Of a DNA stretch of 64,000 bases, positions 11,666 to 22,314 are shown in pieces. The notes beneath the pieces are model-generated. The model saw only the letters and a program-made list of their open reading frames with translations, was not told the origin of the DNA and made no database searches. Numbering within the stretch: the stretch's first letter is position 1; every line of letters starts with the position of its first letter. The stretch is from Spinacia oleracea. Its lineage: Eukaryota; Streptophyta; Magnoliopsida; Caryophyllales; Amaranthaceae. Position numbers and translations under genes: made by a program. Location: positions 30,371,247 through 30,435,246 of the forward strand of contig NC_079488.1 in the NCBI RefSeq assembly GCF_020520425.1, given 5' to 3'.

Positions 11666-12547
11666 TTAATCTGTTATGAAGAGGTGTTGATGAGGTTGAA
11701 GTTGTCTACATAAGTCGAAGTAAACACGATAAAGAAGCTGGCTTGTAGAAGCAACCATACCATTAACAGAACGATCGATATTGTTATTGATGCAGAAATA
11801 ATTGAGTTGATTCCATTCACAAACTCCAAGCAATCGTCCAAGCAGCAAAAACAACCAGTCAATCTTATGATATGCACTTTCACTAACCCTATCATCTGAC
11901 CCAAGAAGGCTGTCGACGTCACACTTACGCCTGCAATTGCTGCACTCCGGTAGCGTCGTCGTCGGAGTCAACCACTTCTCAGGAGCAACGCCGCCGTTTA
12001 AAGACTTATCTTTCTCTGTTCGAATAAACTCAACAAGTTCTTGAAACTTAGTCTGGATATCATACGTCACTTTATACATTTGATTGCATTCAGAATTCCC
12101 GCATTTGAAATCTTTGGAAACGATGAGAATGTGATTTTGTAACAAGTAGTTCAAGGAATGAATCTTGGCTGGTTCCGGTTTGGCATGAGGGTAAAGTGGT
12201 TGCGGGTATTCGACTACCTTTTCGACCCATTTTGGTTCATCTTGATGGTTTAAATTTGGGTCAATGAAGTTCAATAAGGTTGGTGTAGATGAACGTGGTT
12301 GTTGTTGTTGTTGTTGTTGTTGTTGATTAGGAGTATCAAGAACGAGTAGAGGAGGAGGAGTGTAAGGGTAAAAAGAAGGGTTGTTATGGCTTGAGCTTGA
12401 GCTTGTTGATGATGGAGGACTGTTGTTATCATGATCTTGTTGATGATGATGAAGATCTTCATCTTGCTGAAGAATGGCGAGAGAAAGTTGAGGATCGGAT
12501 TCGTTCAAATTATTAGAATTGCTGCTTGACTCATTCTCACCCTCCAT
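11666..12547 (-). CDS. DUF7086-type plant protein, intact
   Basis: 293 residues from an ATG in good context (AGCAATGGAG) to a stop, in one exon. Residues 1-110 are low complexity (Ser, Asn, His, Pro) with a run of nine Gln at 75-83. The conserved part is about 130-285. It has a Cys pair at 149/154 followed by a long amphipathic helix, a second Cys cluster at 202/205/209, then the hydrophobic IDWLFLLLGRLLG segment (229-241) and an LCRQLQP-type end. From memory this pattern (two Cys pairs, then WLFLLLGxxLG) is the plant-specific DUF7086 family, whose molecular function is unknown. The Cys pairs suggest metal binding (inference). It is the only intact host gene in the window. A MITE lies about 280 bp upstream and the Stowaway/MULE nest about 220 bp beyond its stop. 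The minus-strand frame at 12551-12841 is upstream noise. Confidence 0.85.
   Translation of the reverse strand: MEGENESSSNSNNLNESDPQLSLAILQQDEDLHHHQQDHDNNSPPSSTSSSSSHNNPSFYPYTPPPLLVLDTPNQQQQQQQQQPRSSTPTLLNFIDPNLNHQDEPKWVEKVVEYPQPLYPHAKPEPAKIHSLNYLLQNHILIVSKDFKCGNSECNQMYKVTYDIQTKFQELVEFIRTEKDKSLNGGVAPEKWLTPTTTLPECSNCRRKCDVDSLLGSDDRVSESAYHKIDWLFLLLGRLLGVCEWNQLNYFCINNNIDRSVNGMVASTSQLLYRVYFDLCRQLQPHQHLFITD
12298..12324 (-). repeat. (CAA)9 microsatellite coding for polyglutamine
   Basis: Nine uninterrupted CAA codons on the coding strand, inside the DUF7086 gene. A pure codon run like this is prone to length change. Confidence 0.95.
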
Positions 12548-12828
12548 TGCTCAACTCAACTCAACAATAAAACTAAGCAACCGCTCAAAAAAGTTTGTTG
12601 AGAACCAACTAACAAACTCACAGAAACTTAATCTTGGATTTTCTTTAACAAATTCTGACTGGCATTGAGTTATGCATGGATTATTCATCCTTTTATACAC
12701 TTCTGTATTACTCGTTAGATTAATGTCGGTTTCTGATTTTGCAATTTTTTTTTTTAAGGGTTTGTGATTTTTCATTTTAATTAAATATAAAATGCCGATC
12801 ATTAGTTGTTGCAAAAGGTCTTGCGCGC

Positions 12829-13124
12829 ACAAGGTGTACAATAAATTTATCGCACACTAAAGTAACTTTTACCTAATTTTTTTGCAACTTTTACTATGTT
12901 TTGGTTAACTTTTATATTACGAAAAAAAATTGATGGATTAACATTTTAAAAGGTTAAATGATTAGTTTTTATACATTATTAATGATTTTAAATAATTTTT
13001 TTTATTAAAATGAAAAAACAATTATCAATAAAAAATAGATAACTTTTACGTATATAAGGGTAACTTTTATGTACTTTGAGTCAACTTTTACTTCGGTGTA
13101 CAATATTTATTGTACACCCCTTGT
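12829..13124. mobile_element. MITE with ACAAGGTGTACAATAAAT ends (296 bp)
   Basis: The left end ACAAGGTGTACAATAAAT (12829-12846) is the inverse of ATTTATTGTACACCCCTTGT (13105-13124), with two extra bases in the right copy. The interior has repeated TAACTTTTAC motifs and no ORF. The superfamily is not clear because no target duplication is obvious. It lies in the upstream region of the DUF7086 gene. Confidence 0.65.
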
Positions 13125-14071
13125 AAATAAGAATTTGTGTAGTTGCTGATCATTTTACTCGTAAGATAAGTATCCACTTTTTTAAATTTATAAAATTGTA
13201 ATTCAAGAAAATTATGATCTTTTTATGTGAAAACAAGATTTTAATAAAATTGTCAAATTCGGTTTCTTGTGATTTGTTAAATATGACAATTTCCTACGAC
13301 TACTTTAGTACAAATTTAGAACTTCTTTTATATTTTTTTCCCTAACTCGTAATAATTTTCTTACTAGAGACGGAGTTGAGTTTTATTATTTTGTGCTTTG
13401 TTTGGATTGAATCATGAAATAAAAAAATAAGTACTTATATTATTCATGTTGGTTTAGAAAATTGGCAACAAAAACTGAAAACTATTTTTTGTGATTTTGA
13501 TATTTTGGTTTTTAGTTTTGTAAAAAACAGAAAATTTGAAACAAAAAACGATATCAGATCGAACCAGTTCTCCGGTAACAATTCATTCTAAGATAATAAG
13601 TTGGATCTTTTACTAAAATGGGTACTTTTACAATTTTATTTACCAAAATAACTATCTTTTTATTTAATTTCCCAAACAAGCTATTATTTGGATTTTAAAT
13701 TAAAAACCAATAATCCGGTTTGAGTGCTTTTTTTTATTATTGAACTCGTCTAAGCTTATTTATAACAGCGAGCCATTTTGAGTCTTTTTTAAAGATAGTG
13801 AACCAGTTTTAATTTTTAAAAAAATTGAACCGGTTTGAGTTTTTTTTAATAGTGAACAAGTTTGGTTTGAGTGTTTTTTATAAAATTATTAAACTGATTT
13901 GGGTTATGAATAGGCCCAATTTTATTCAATGTTCCGAATTTTGGTTTCGATTCTAATAAGAAACTGAAACTATTTTTAATTGCATTTGAAAATCGTGGTT
14001 GGGGTTGCCTACTAGTTGGAGGTGATTTAAAGTCTGGAAATTGATTCACTTGCATTCTTATTGCTATTCTA
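13125..14071. other. AT-rich DNA with a repeat copy inverted at 20.3-21.6 kb
   Basis: No gene. From about 13590 to 13900 the sequence is related, in inverted orientation, to 20290-20483 plus 21529-21560. The 13700-13880 part also has loose repeats of GAACCGGTTTGAGT type, about 45 bp apart. Confidence 0.5.
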
Positions 14072-14799
14072 TCTATTACTATATACTAAAAGAGACACCA
14101 GGAATGACACGTGTCATTCCCTGGTGCGATTTTTCCCGACAAAATATTTTTTATTTTTTTACTTTAAAATAAATAAATTACATTACGTTTTTTTTTAGGA
14201 AACTAAGATAAAAATATATTTTAATTACCATAGATGTGTACTGCATAATATATTATTGGAGGAAAGCTAAATCAATATTATTTTTTCCTTTATGATATAA
14301 TTTTATTTATGTATTATTATAACTTTTTAATCTGATAAGAAATATAAAAAAATATTGATAAATGAACTTCTAATGTTAGTCTACTATTAATAATATAATA
14401 CATGGTAACTGGTAAGTAAGAATGTTAATTAAAATAATAATACATGGTAAGTAGACTAACATATAAGTTTATTTATCAAGATTTTACTCAATTCAAAATA
14501 TGTTGTATTGGACTAACTCGGTTATGCTCGGGTCTTTTCGAAAATTAGTCTTGAGTCATTCAGGTTTGGTTAACGTTGTTAGATCGTTCTACGTACAAGT
14601 AAACGACTATAATTTTTAACTTTGTTTGGTAATATGCAAATTTAGTTCATTTGAATAATTTTTTACACAATTTTGAATTTATACTTTTTCATATATCCTT
14701 TTTACCTTCATGTTTTCCTAATATCACAAGTCTTTTAGTTACTATTAAAATAATAAATTGTTTTAGTAGTAGTCGTGCGTTGCACGGGCCTTAAACTAG
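14072..14799 (+). mobile_element. Non-autonomous Helitron (728 bp)
   Basis: Begins TCTATTACTATATACTAAAAG and ends with the hairpin CGTGC-GTT-GCACG followed by GGCCTTAAACTAG. It lies between an A (14071) and a T (14800). A 5' TC, a short 3' hairpin about 10 nt before a CTAG end, and insertion between A and T are the Helitron hallmarks. Near the 5' end there is also a palindrome around GACACGTGTC. It encodes nothing, so it would need a Rep/helicase from elsewhere. Confidence 0.85.
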
Positions 14800-15761
14800 T
14801 ATGATATATAAAAGTTCTGATTCTTGCAGATTAATTAAATTGTCTACTTGAGCATATTTGAGAACTGTATATTTCATCTGCAGAAACTTTTTGATGAGAC
14901 CTCCTTACAGGTGCGTGTAGGTAAGACCGGGTGAACAACCACGCGCGCGTGGCTTCACGCGCGGTATAAATTGAAAATTTTAGACCAGGTTATCACTTTC
15001 CCCTTCTCTCTTCTTAACCTCTTTCTCTCTCCTCCAAAAATCTCTGGATCTTTGCCCCCTCTCTCCTCCAAAACCCAGGCACCTCACCACCTCGTCGATG
15101 TCCCTCCAAAACCCTAGCCACCTTCATTCTTTCTTCTCCTCCTCGTCGCCGTTGGAAGATTCGTAACCACAGATTCCGACTGTCTTTAGCCTCTTCACCG
15201 TCGTCGTCGCCTCCTCGCCGTTGTCTCCTCACCATCACCTCCTCACCGTCACCTCCTCGTCGCCTCCTCTCAGAAACCCTAGCCACCTTTATTCTCTCTT
15301 CTCCTTCCTCAATATCCTCCATCTCTCCTCTTCGCCGTCGTTGGAAGATTCGTGACCATGGATTCCGACTGTGTCTAGCATTGTCGTCTCCGCCGCCAAT
15401 GTCGTTGAAGTTTTTAGGTTTTTGATTTTTTGAATTCAGTCTCGCCACCCATCACGGTGGATTCGGTGATGGTGAATTAGGCAGGGGCGAGGAAGTCAGA
15501 GTGAGGAATGGAGTCACAAGCCTCCATGTGGATGTATTTAAGTGGATTGCAAGAAATTTCAGAAATTTGAAGTACTCCAATAGTTTTTTGTATAGATTTT
15601 GGTTTTAGTTATAATTTTTTTTTATTTAGTAATGAAATAAAGTGCTTTAGTTATCTTTTTGCATTTTATTTTTGGTTATAAGCAACAAATTATCAATATC
15701 TTTTGATGTCATTTTTTTGAATATGTGAGATTTGATTTAATAGATGAAGTTATACATTTAT

Positions 15762-18280
15762 ATTAACTAAAACTTCTAAAATATTAACTAAAACTCAAAA
15801 CAATTTAACACTAAAACTCAAAACAATTTAACTAAAACGCAAAATAAAGAAACTAAAACCGCTGAAATCTTAACTAAAGCTCAAAAAAAATTAACTAATC
15901 CTGATTTTTTTTAAACTAAAAATATGTAACTAGAACTCAATTTTTTTTTTGAAATGCTAACTAAAACTTCAAAAACCATAACTAAAACTCGAAAAATCCT
16001 AACTAAAACTCAGAAACCTTAATTGGTTTCATTGTTTTAACTAAATCGTTCCATTGCTTAATGAATTGGTTCTATTGCTTTAACTAAATCGTTTCGTTGC
16101 TTAACTAATATGTTTCATTACTTAACTAATTGAATTTCAAACTTAACTAATTGGTTCAATTGCTTAACTAATTGAATTTTAGGATTAACTAATTGGTTTA
16201 ATTGATTTTAACTAAATCGTTTCATAGCTTAACTAATTGGTTTCATTGCTTAACTAATTGAATTTCAAACTTAACTAATTGGTTCGATTGCTTAACGAAT
16301 TGAATTTCAGGCTACTAATTGGTTTCTTTGCTTTAACTAAATCGTTTCATTGTTTAACTAATTGGTTTCATTGCTTAACTAATAGGTTACATTACTTGAC
16401 TAATTGAATTTCATGTTTAACTAATTAGTTCCGTGCTTAACTAATTGGTTTCAATGCTTCACTAATTAGTTTCACTGCATAACTAACTGGTTAAATTGTG
16501 TAACTAGTTGGTTTCATTGATTAACTAATTGAATTCTAGACTTAACTAATTGAATTTCATGCTTAACTAATTGCTTTCATTGCTTAACTAATAGGTTACG
16601 TTACTTGATTAATTGAATTTCAGGTTTAACTAATTAGTTCCAATGCTTCACTAATTAGTTCCATTGCTTAACTAAGTGGTTCTGTTGCTTACTAATTGAA
16701 TTTTATGTTAACAAAAAGAATTTCACGAAATCATGACTAAAACTCAAAAACTCTTAACTAAAATCTAGAAATTGAATCTTTAACTAAAAAGAATTTATTG
16801 ATTAACTAATTGAATTCCAGACTTAACTAATTGAATTTCATGCTTAACTAATTGCTTCAATTGCTTAACTAATAGGTTACATTACTTGACTAATTGAATT
16901 TCAGGTTTAACTAATTAGTTCCAATGCTTCACTAATTAGTTTCATTGCTTAACTAAGTGGTTCTGTTGCTTACTAATTATTTTATGTTAACAAAAAGAAT
17001 TTCACGAAATCATAACTAAAACTCAAAACTCATAACTAAAATCTAGAAATTTACTCTTTAACTAAAAAGAATTTATTGATTAACTAATTGAATTCCAGAC
17101 TTAACTAATTGAATTTCATGCTTAACTAATTACTTTCATTGCTTAACTAATAGGTTACATTACTTGACTAATTGAATTTCAGGTTTAACTAATTAGTTCC
17201 AATGCTTCACTAATTAGTTCCATTGCTTAACTGAGTGGTTCCGTTGCTTACTAATTGAATAGTTCCGCTGCTTTAACTAAATCGTTCCATTGCCTAACTA
17301 ATTGGTTATGTCGCTTAACTAATTGAATTTTAGACTTAACTAATTCATTACATGCTTAACTAATTGAATTTTACATTTAACTAATTGGTTGCATTGTTTT
17401 AACTAAATCGTTTCATTGTTTTACTAATTGGATTCATTGCTTAACTAATTGGTTCCATTATTTAACTAATAGAATTTCAGGCTTAACTAATTGGTTCAAT
17501 AACTTAACTAATTGAATTTCAGACTTAACAAATACTTTCTTTTTACCTGTAAACTTATTGGTTCCAGTGCTTAACTAATTAGTTCCAGTGGTTAACTAAT
17601 TGGTTCAAATGCTTAACTAATTGGTCCAAATACTTAAATAATTGATTTCATTGATTAACTAATTGATTGTATTGCTTGACTAATTAGTTTCAATACTTAA
17701 CTAATTGAATTTCAGGCTTAACAAATACGTTCTTAATATCTGTAAACTTATTAGTTTCAATGCTTAACTAATTAGTTACATTGGTTAACTAAGTCGTAAT
17801 GTTGTTTAACTAATTGATTTCATTGCTTAAAAATTTGTACCTTAACTAAGTCGTAATATTGTTTAACTCTGAATTTCGTTATGTAAAACTAAAACACATA
17901 ACTAAAAATCAAAAAATACTAACTAAAACCAAGAAAATTGTAACTAAAACCAAAAGAATCTTCACTAAAAGTCGGAAAATATTAAATAAAACTAAAAATC
18001 ACAACTAAAACAAAATAATTCTTAACTAAAACAAATTTATTCTTAACTAAAATTATTACTCATAAATTCTCTACTAAAACTCAAAAATTCTTAACTAAAA
18101 CAAATTTATCCTTAACTAAATATAACAAAGTCATAACTAAAATAAAAATTGACATAAATACAAAAATATAACTAAACAATTTTATTTCTTAACTAAAATG
18201 GATTTTTTCTTAACTAAAACAAAATTCAACATAACTAATACGAAATTAACTAAAATTATTACATAAGATCATTAACTAAA
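15762..18280. repeat. TTAACTAA minisatellite array (2.5 kb)
   Basis: A long degenerate array built on TTAACTAA. The central part (about 16020-17880) has units of about 20-25 bp such as TTAACTAATTGGTTTCATTG. The two ends (15762-16020 and 17880-18280) have units of AACTAAAACTCAAAAA type. A higher-order repeat of about 280 bp is present: its start GATTAACTAATTGAATTC recurs at 16519, 16800 and 17078. There is no coding capacity on either strand. Confidence 0.9.
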
Positions 18281-18454
18281 CCCTAAAAGTAGTCGGAGAT
18301 GAACAAAGAGGCAGAGAGAAACCCGGGCGGCCATTATGAACTCTGTCAAGGCATCGAAGAGACATCCCCTAAAAGTCGCAGGAGAACAACAATATCGACC
18401 AACAACAATCGTTGCTTCTACAGCTTTGTTCCTGCAGCATGTGGTGGTGAGTGG

Positions 18455-18456
<2 letters not shown>

Positions 18457-18489
<33 letters not shown>

Positions 18490-18525
18490 TTGTGCCTGTG
18501 TGCATGTGCTTGTGCTTGTGCCTGT
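18457..18525. repeat. Hexanucleotide repeat TGTGCC
   Basis: Perfect TGCCTG units in a row followed by variants (TGTGCTTG). The overlapping frames in three phases (Cys-Ala, Val-Pro, Gly-Thr repeats) are by-products. Confidence 0.9.
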
Positions 18526-19299
18526 GGACGTTATGTTTCCTGCAGTGCTGGAAAACATCAAACAATTTACTCAATGGTTTGAATGACATCTAAACAATAA
18601 TAACACAAACGTTTTAACTCAATACAGTGCCATCTTGATACCAATCTCAACATCTAGATAACTCAAGACAGTGCCTCTATCTGGAACATGCACTCTGTGT
18701 ATGTAATAATGAAACCAAATTGAACTAGACTGCAACACAAAACAACCAACACTTGCAGTGAGCACATAATAATAACTAGCAACTTGTTTCGTAATATGAC
18801 TTGAATTTCAATCCATTGGACACTCTGTTAAGTTTGCGAAAATGTCAAGCAAAAGGAGTGGAAGAAATCCATATACAATTTCTGCAACTAGTTACTAGAA
18901 AGGAGAAAATATTTACAACATCCAAAGATCAGATAAGACAACAGAAGAGAGGAGGACAACTACAACATTATGATAATGCAAGTGCTTAAACAATATCATT
19001 TTTTCAATCCCGAACAACATAATCTAAGTCTATTATTCAATTGATCCAACTAGAAATTGCAAAATCAAGGAGAAAAGGCAGTAGAAACCTAGAAAACGCA
19101 ATCGAGATGAAATTCAAGCTCAACAGATCCACAATCAAATTACATAACACACCATCAAGCCTAAAACATCCAGAAACTCCTAATTGCATAAAATTCAGAA
19201 GAAAAACAACCAAATTGCAACCAATTCAATCTAATCGACACAAAAATCCTAAAAGAATGACCAGAAATATGCTCACAAATCTTAAAAGATCCTCAAAAT

Positions 19300-19910
19300 A
19301 TGCCTCACATCAAGAAGTGGTGGCAGCGGCGGATTCAAAATGAGGAGAGAAAGCGAGAGGTACCTTGAGACGGAGACTCCGTCGTCGACAACGAGGCTCT
19401 TCCCCGTCCTTCGGCTCACCGATTTGAATAGCAAGTGAAATCGATATTGAAAGATCAAAAAAATTCGCCGCAGCTGCGCCATTCATCGGAACCGGCCAGT
19501 TCTCCGACACGTTAAATGACGGTGTCTCATCCATTAAGCGGCCTCCGTTGTAGCCTCAACCGCCACCTCCTCCGCTGTGGTATAACGTCAGATAACATCA
19601 AATCAATAAAAATTCCCGATCGAACATTCAAATCACATGATCTTAAAAATAAAAAACCTAACTAAATGAAGAAGAATAACGGATAGACATGGAGAAATAC
19701 CTCAAGAGGCAGCGGCGATTCTCGAATCTCGATAAGCAGCGGCGGCGAGATGAAAAATCAGAATGGCCGCGGTGGATCTTGCGGTGGCCGGTCAGCAATG
19801 AGAGAGATCGCCATCGTTTTCTGAGGAAGAGCGATCCCTGTTGAGGAGGAAGAAAGATCGCCATGAAATTAGGGTTTGAATCTTTGAGAGAGGTTGAGGA
19901 GAGAGAAAAA
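19300..19910 (-). pseudogene. Captured 5' end of a host gene (unidentified)
   Basis: Read on the minus strand, a CT-rich leader ending CAAACCCTAATTTC is followed by an ATG at 19864 and an Arg/Ser-rich frame. A possible donor (TTGAG then GTATTT, about 19702) and an acceptor (ACCACAG, about 19577) enclose an AT-rich intron. The next exon contains an ATG at 19534 starting MDETPSFNVSENWPVPMNG and ends at a good donor (CTCAAG then GTACCT, about 19362). The two-exon layout with usable splice sites looks like the promoter-proximal part of a real gene carried inside the MULE-like element. I do not recognise the protein. Whether translation starts in exon 1 or exon 2 is unclear, since exon 1 frames run into stops. 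Confidence 0.4.
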
Positions 19911-20483
19911 ACTACAGAGACGTGAGGAGAGAGAAATGGAAATGAAAAATAAATGAGAAAATAGTATATATATTTTCGAATTATTTAGAAAGCAAGGCTG
20001 ACGTCAGCATCCACGTTTTAAAAGGTGGTTTCTTAGGTGACAGCAAGGCGGTCTTTCCGGTAAGACCGTCTTTTCTAAAAGTTTGTATTTCATCTGTTAT
20101 TTGAATGCGTACGGGTGTCTTATTTTCTACCTTTCTTTGGTTCATTACCCATTTATGTCATTCCTTTTTTCTTAAGTATCCAATTTTACTGGGAATACAT
20201 GTTGTGTTGGACAAATATTAGGGGAAGTGGTTAGTTATGGAGTTCTCATATTTAAGTCTATGGAGTTCTTAAATTTAAGTTTAAAGGTTTTAATGTTTCT
20301 AAAGTTCTTTTTAGTAAAAAAAAAAAAAACGGTTCACTAAATGTATTGAAAAGAAAACAAATAAAACCAGTTTAAAGTTTTTTTTTGCCTCAAAGTCATA
20401 ATAGTCTTTTTCAGTAAATAAATAGTAGCTAGATTGGGAAATAAAATTCAAAAGTAGCCATTTTGGTAAATAAAATTATAAAG

Positions 20484-21528
20484 GAAAAAATACTTTAAAT
20501 AATCCAACCTTTTGAAGAATTTTCTTTAATAATTCAACCTTTGAATTATTATCTAATAATCCAAGATTTGAACCCCATTAACTTTTATTGACCCCAATTG
20601 ACTTGAAACCGGCTAAAAAGGTAAATTTTTTTATTTTTTTCTACCTCCTCCATCTCCTTCTTTCTCCTTCATTAAACCCACCATGGAAACATCCTTAAAC
20701 TTAAGTCCATCCCCAAATGCACCACCACCGCTACACCTATTGCTAGCCTCCAAAGCGAGCTTAGAAACCTCCCATCTACCTCCCCCTCCGCCGCCCTCGC
20801 CCTTTGTCTCTCCTCATCTTCTTCGATGCTTCCCAACACCATGATCGACCAAACTAAACTCTAACTGCCGATTCTAAAATCGTTTCAAAATCTTTCATCC
20901 ACAACAATAAGGAATCCTCAAATCCCCCAAAATTTGAAATCAAATTCAAAGATTTGCAGCGATATTTTGGGTTCTTCACCGTCAATTCAACCCCCACATT
21001 CTCCTGGGTGACATCCGTACTTATAATGTGTTCCTTTGTCTCTAATTTGGACTAAATAAACTGATGATGGTTTTTTTTTTGGGTGGAGGGAGGTGCGGCG
21101 GAGGGTTTAAAGGTCAGGAAGATGCTTAATTTGATGGAGGGATCTTGTCAATTGATGATTTTGATGGTTATAATAATGAATTGATGATGATGATGATAAT
21201 GGTGGTTTCAGATAATTCATAACATTTCCAGAATTGGACAGGAACTTAGGAATGCTATGAAGTGAGGTCCTAGGACGAAGGAAAGAAGAAAGAAAAAACC
21301 ATAAAGAAAAAAAAGGAAAGGAGATCATTAAATATTTATTAAAATAAGTAAACTGTAACGAATTGTAGTATAACACGTACATAGGTTACCTGCTATATTG
21401 GGTTGATGACCTGCTAGGTGCAATAAAAGTTAATGGGGTTCAAAGCTTAGATTATTAAATAATGATCCAAAGTTTGCATTATTAACGAAAAATCGTCAAA
21501 ATGTTGGATTATTTAAAGTAATTTTTTC
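20484..21528. mobile_element. MULE with 107-bp TIRs (1.0 kb)
   Basis: The left TIR (20484-20590) and right TIR (21421-21528) are inverted copies over about 107 bp, both running from GAAAAAAT to CCCCATTAACTTTTATTG. Flanks AATTATAAAG (20474-20483) and AAGTGTAAAAG (21529-21539) are diverged versions of one target. The related unoccupied copy at 13625-13635 reads AATTGTAAAAG when inverted. The interior is non-autonomous. A Pro/Ser-rich frame beginning METSLNLSPSPNAPP near 20683 and stopping after about 55 codons may be a captured exon. Confidence 0.75.
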
Positions 21529-21736
21529 AAGTGTAAAAGTAGTCAGTTTGATAAAAGATCCTATTAAGTTACAATATTAATGGTCAAAGTTTTCATAATT
21601 TGACCTAGAACAATTACAATGGGGCAATTTTTTTTTAAAGACGGAGGTGTAGTTTATAATGCTACCTCTAAATACTAATACTCCGTAGAAAAAACGTACA
21701 TTTAAAGCATCTCTGTTACTGGGAGGGGTATAACCG

Positions 21737-21744
21737 TATAAAAA
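21737..21744 (+). promoter_or_regulatory. TATA box upstream of a possible gene start
   Basis: TATAAAAA lies 71 bp before the ATG at 21815, followed by a purine-rich then A/C-rich leader, which is normal spacing for a plant promoter. Confidence 0.4.
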
Positions 21745-21814
21745 GAGGAGAGACCTTGTAAAATTGAAAGAAGAGAAGAGAGCGACAACTTTCTTGCACA
21801 AAACTCACTCAAAA

Positions 21815-22160
21815 ATGGCGTTTTTACTACCAGTTGCAAGACGCCCGGGCTCTAAACTAAGAACAACTCCATTATTCTCCACAAAAATCAGATCAATTTC
21901 GACTTTAAGCTCAGGTTTTGGGGCTAACAATCAGTCCAGATTCAAGTTAGAAATTTCAAAGCAGCTAAGGAAACAATGTTAAAGGACCCTGTTTTTGAAA
22001 GACCTTTTGATTGTGGCTGGAGAATAATCATGAGATTGAAATTCCAGATTTCAATTAATCAATTTGATATCCACCATTTTCTGCTCGGTAACAACATTAC
22101 TTTGCTTCAGATTATATTTCTCATTCGATACATATCATTTCTATTTTCTTGTTCTGGGTA
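21815..22160 (+). pseudogene. Possible first exon of a mitochondrial-protein gene
   Basis: The ATG at 21815 opens a 56-codon frame starting MAFLLPVARRPGSKL and continuing through an Arg/Ser-rich, acid-poor stretch (TKIRSISTLSSGFG), which has the look of a mitochondrial presequence. The frame stops at 21982, but another frame continues as KAAKETMLKDPVFERPFDCG from about 21958, so either a one-base frameshift or a splice (CTCAG then GTTTTGG at about 21914) separates the two. An intron-like AT-rich stretch with a possible donor (TCTGG then GTAAAAC, about 22158) follows, and a LINE insertion begins at 22315. I do not recognise the family. It could be a truncated gene or a real one whose later exons were displaced. 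Confidence 0.35.
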
Positions 22161-22314
22161 AAACATTAAATTCCCCATATTTTATTTCTAAGGGGTTTTT
22201 ATTGGGATTGGGTTTTTTGGTTTTTGTTATAGTTACATTAAAATTTACCAATTTTTTTTTGCCAATAACTTAAATCAATGACTTGTGAACTTGACTAGAT
22301 TTGTTGCGTTTCTG

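Larger units (their letters stand above)
14881..20085. mobile_element. Large MULE-like element (5.2 kb) with internal array
   Basis: An 11-bp direct repeat TATTTCATCTG flanks it at 14870-14880 and 20086-20096. The ends are imperfect inverted repeats of about 26 bp: CAGAAACTTTTTGATGAGAC on the left, and CAAACTTTTAGAAAAGACGG when the right end is inverted. The 11-bp duplication fits Mutator-like elements. Short diverged TIRs fit a non-TIR or old MULE. It contains a CT-rich left part (15000-15450), a 2.5-kb TTAACTAA array and a gene-like right part (18290-19950). No transposase frame is visible. The only moderately long frame at the left, 15014-15448 on the minus strand, is Arg/Glu/Gly-rich from the CT-repeat composition. 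Confidence 0.7.

Noticed and set aside
11674..12841. Minus-strand ORFs overlapping or upstream of the DUF7086 gene
   Set aside because: Alternative frames of the gene or random frames in its 5' flank, lacking conserved sequence.
15014..15448. 144-codon Arg/Glu/Gly-rich minus-strand ORF
   Set aside because: Product of a CT-rich low-complexity tract, with internal repeats and no recognisable domain.
15762..18280. CRISPR-like array
   Set aside because: The repeats are degenerate and contiguous without distinct spacers, and the genome is clearly a plant. It is a minisatellite.
18272..18593. Three overlapping ORFs with Cys-Ala, Val-Pro or Gly-Thr repeats
   Set aside because: All are translations of the TGTGCC hexanucleotide repeat.
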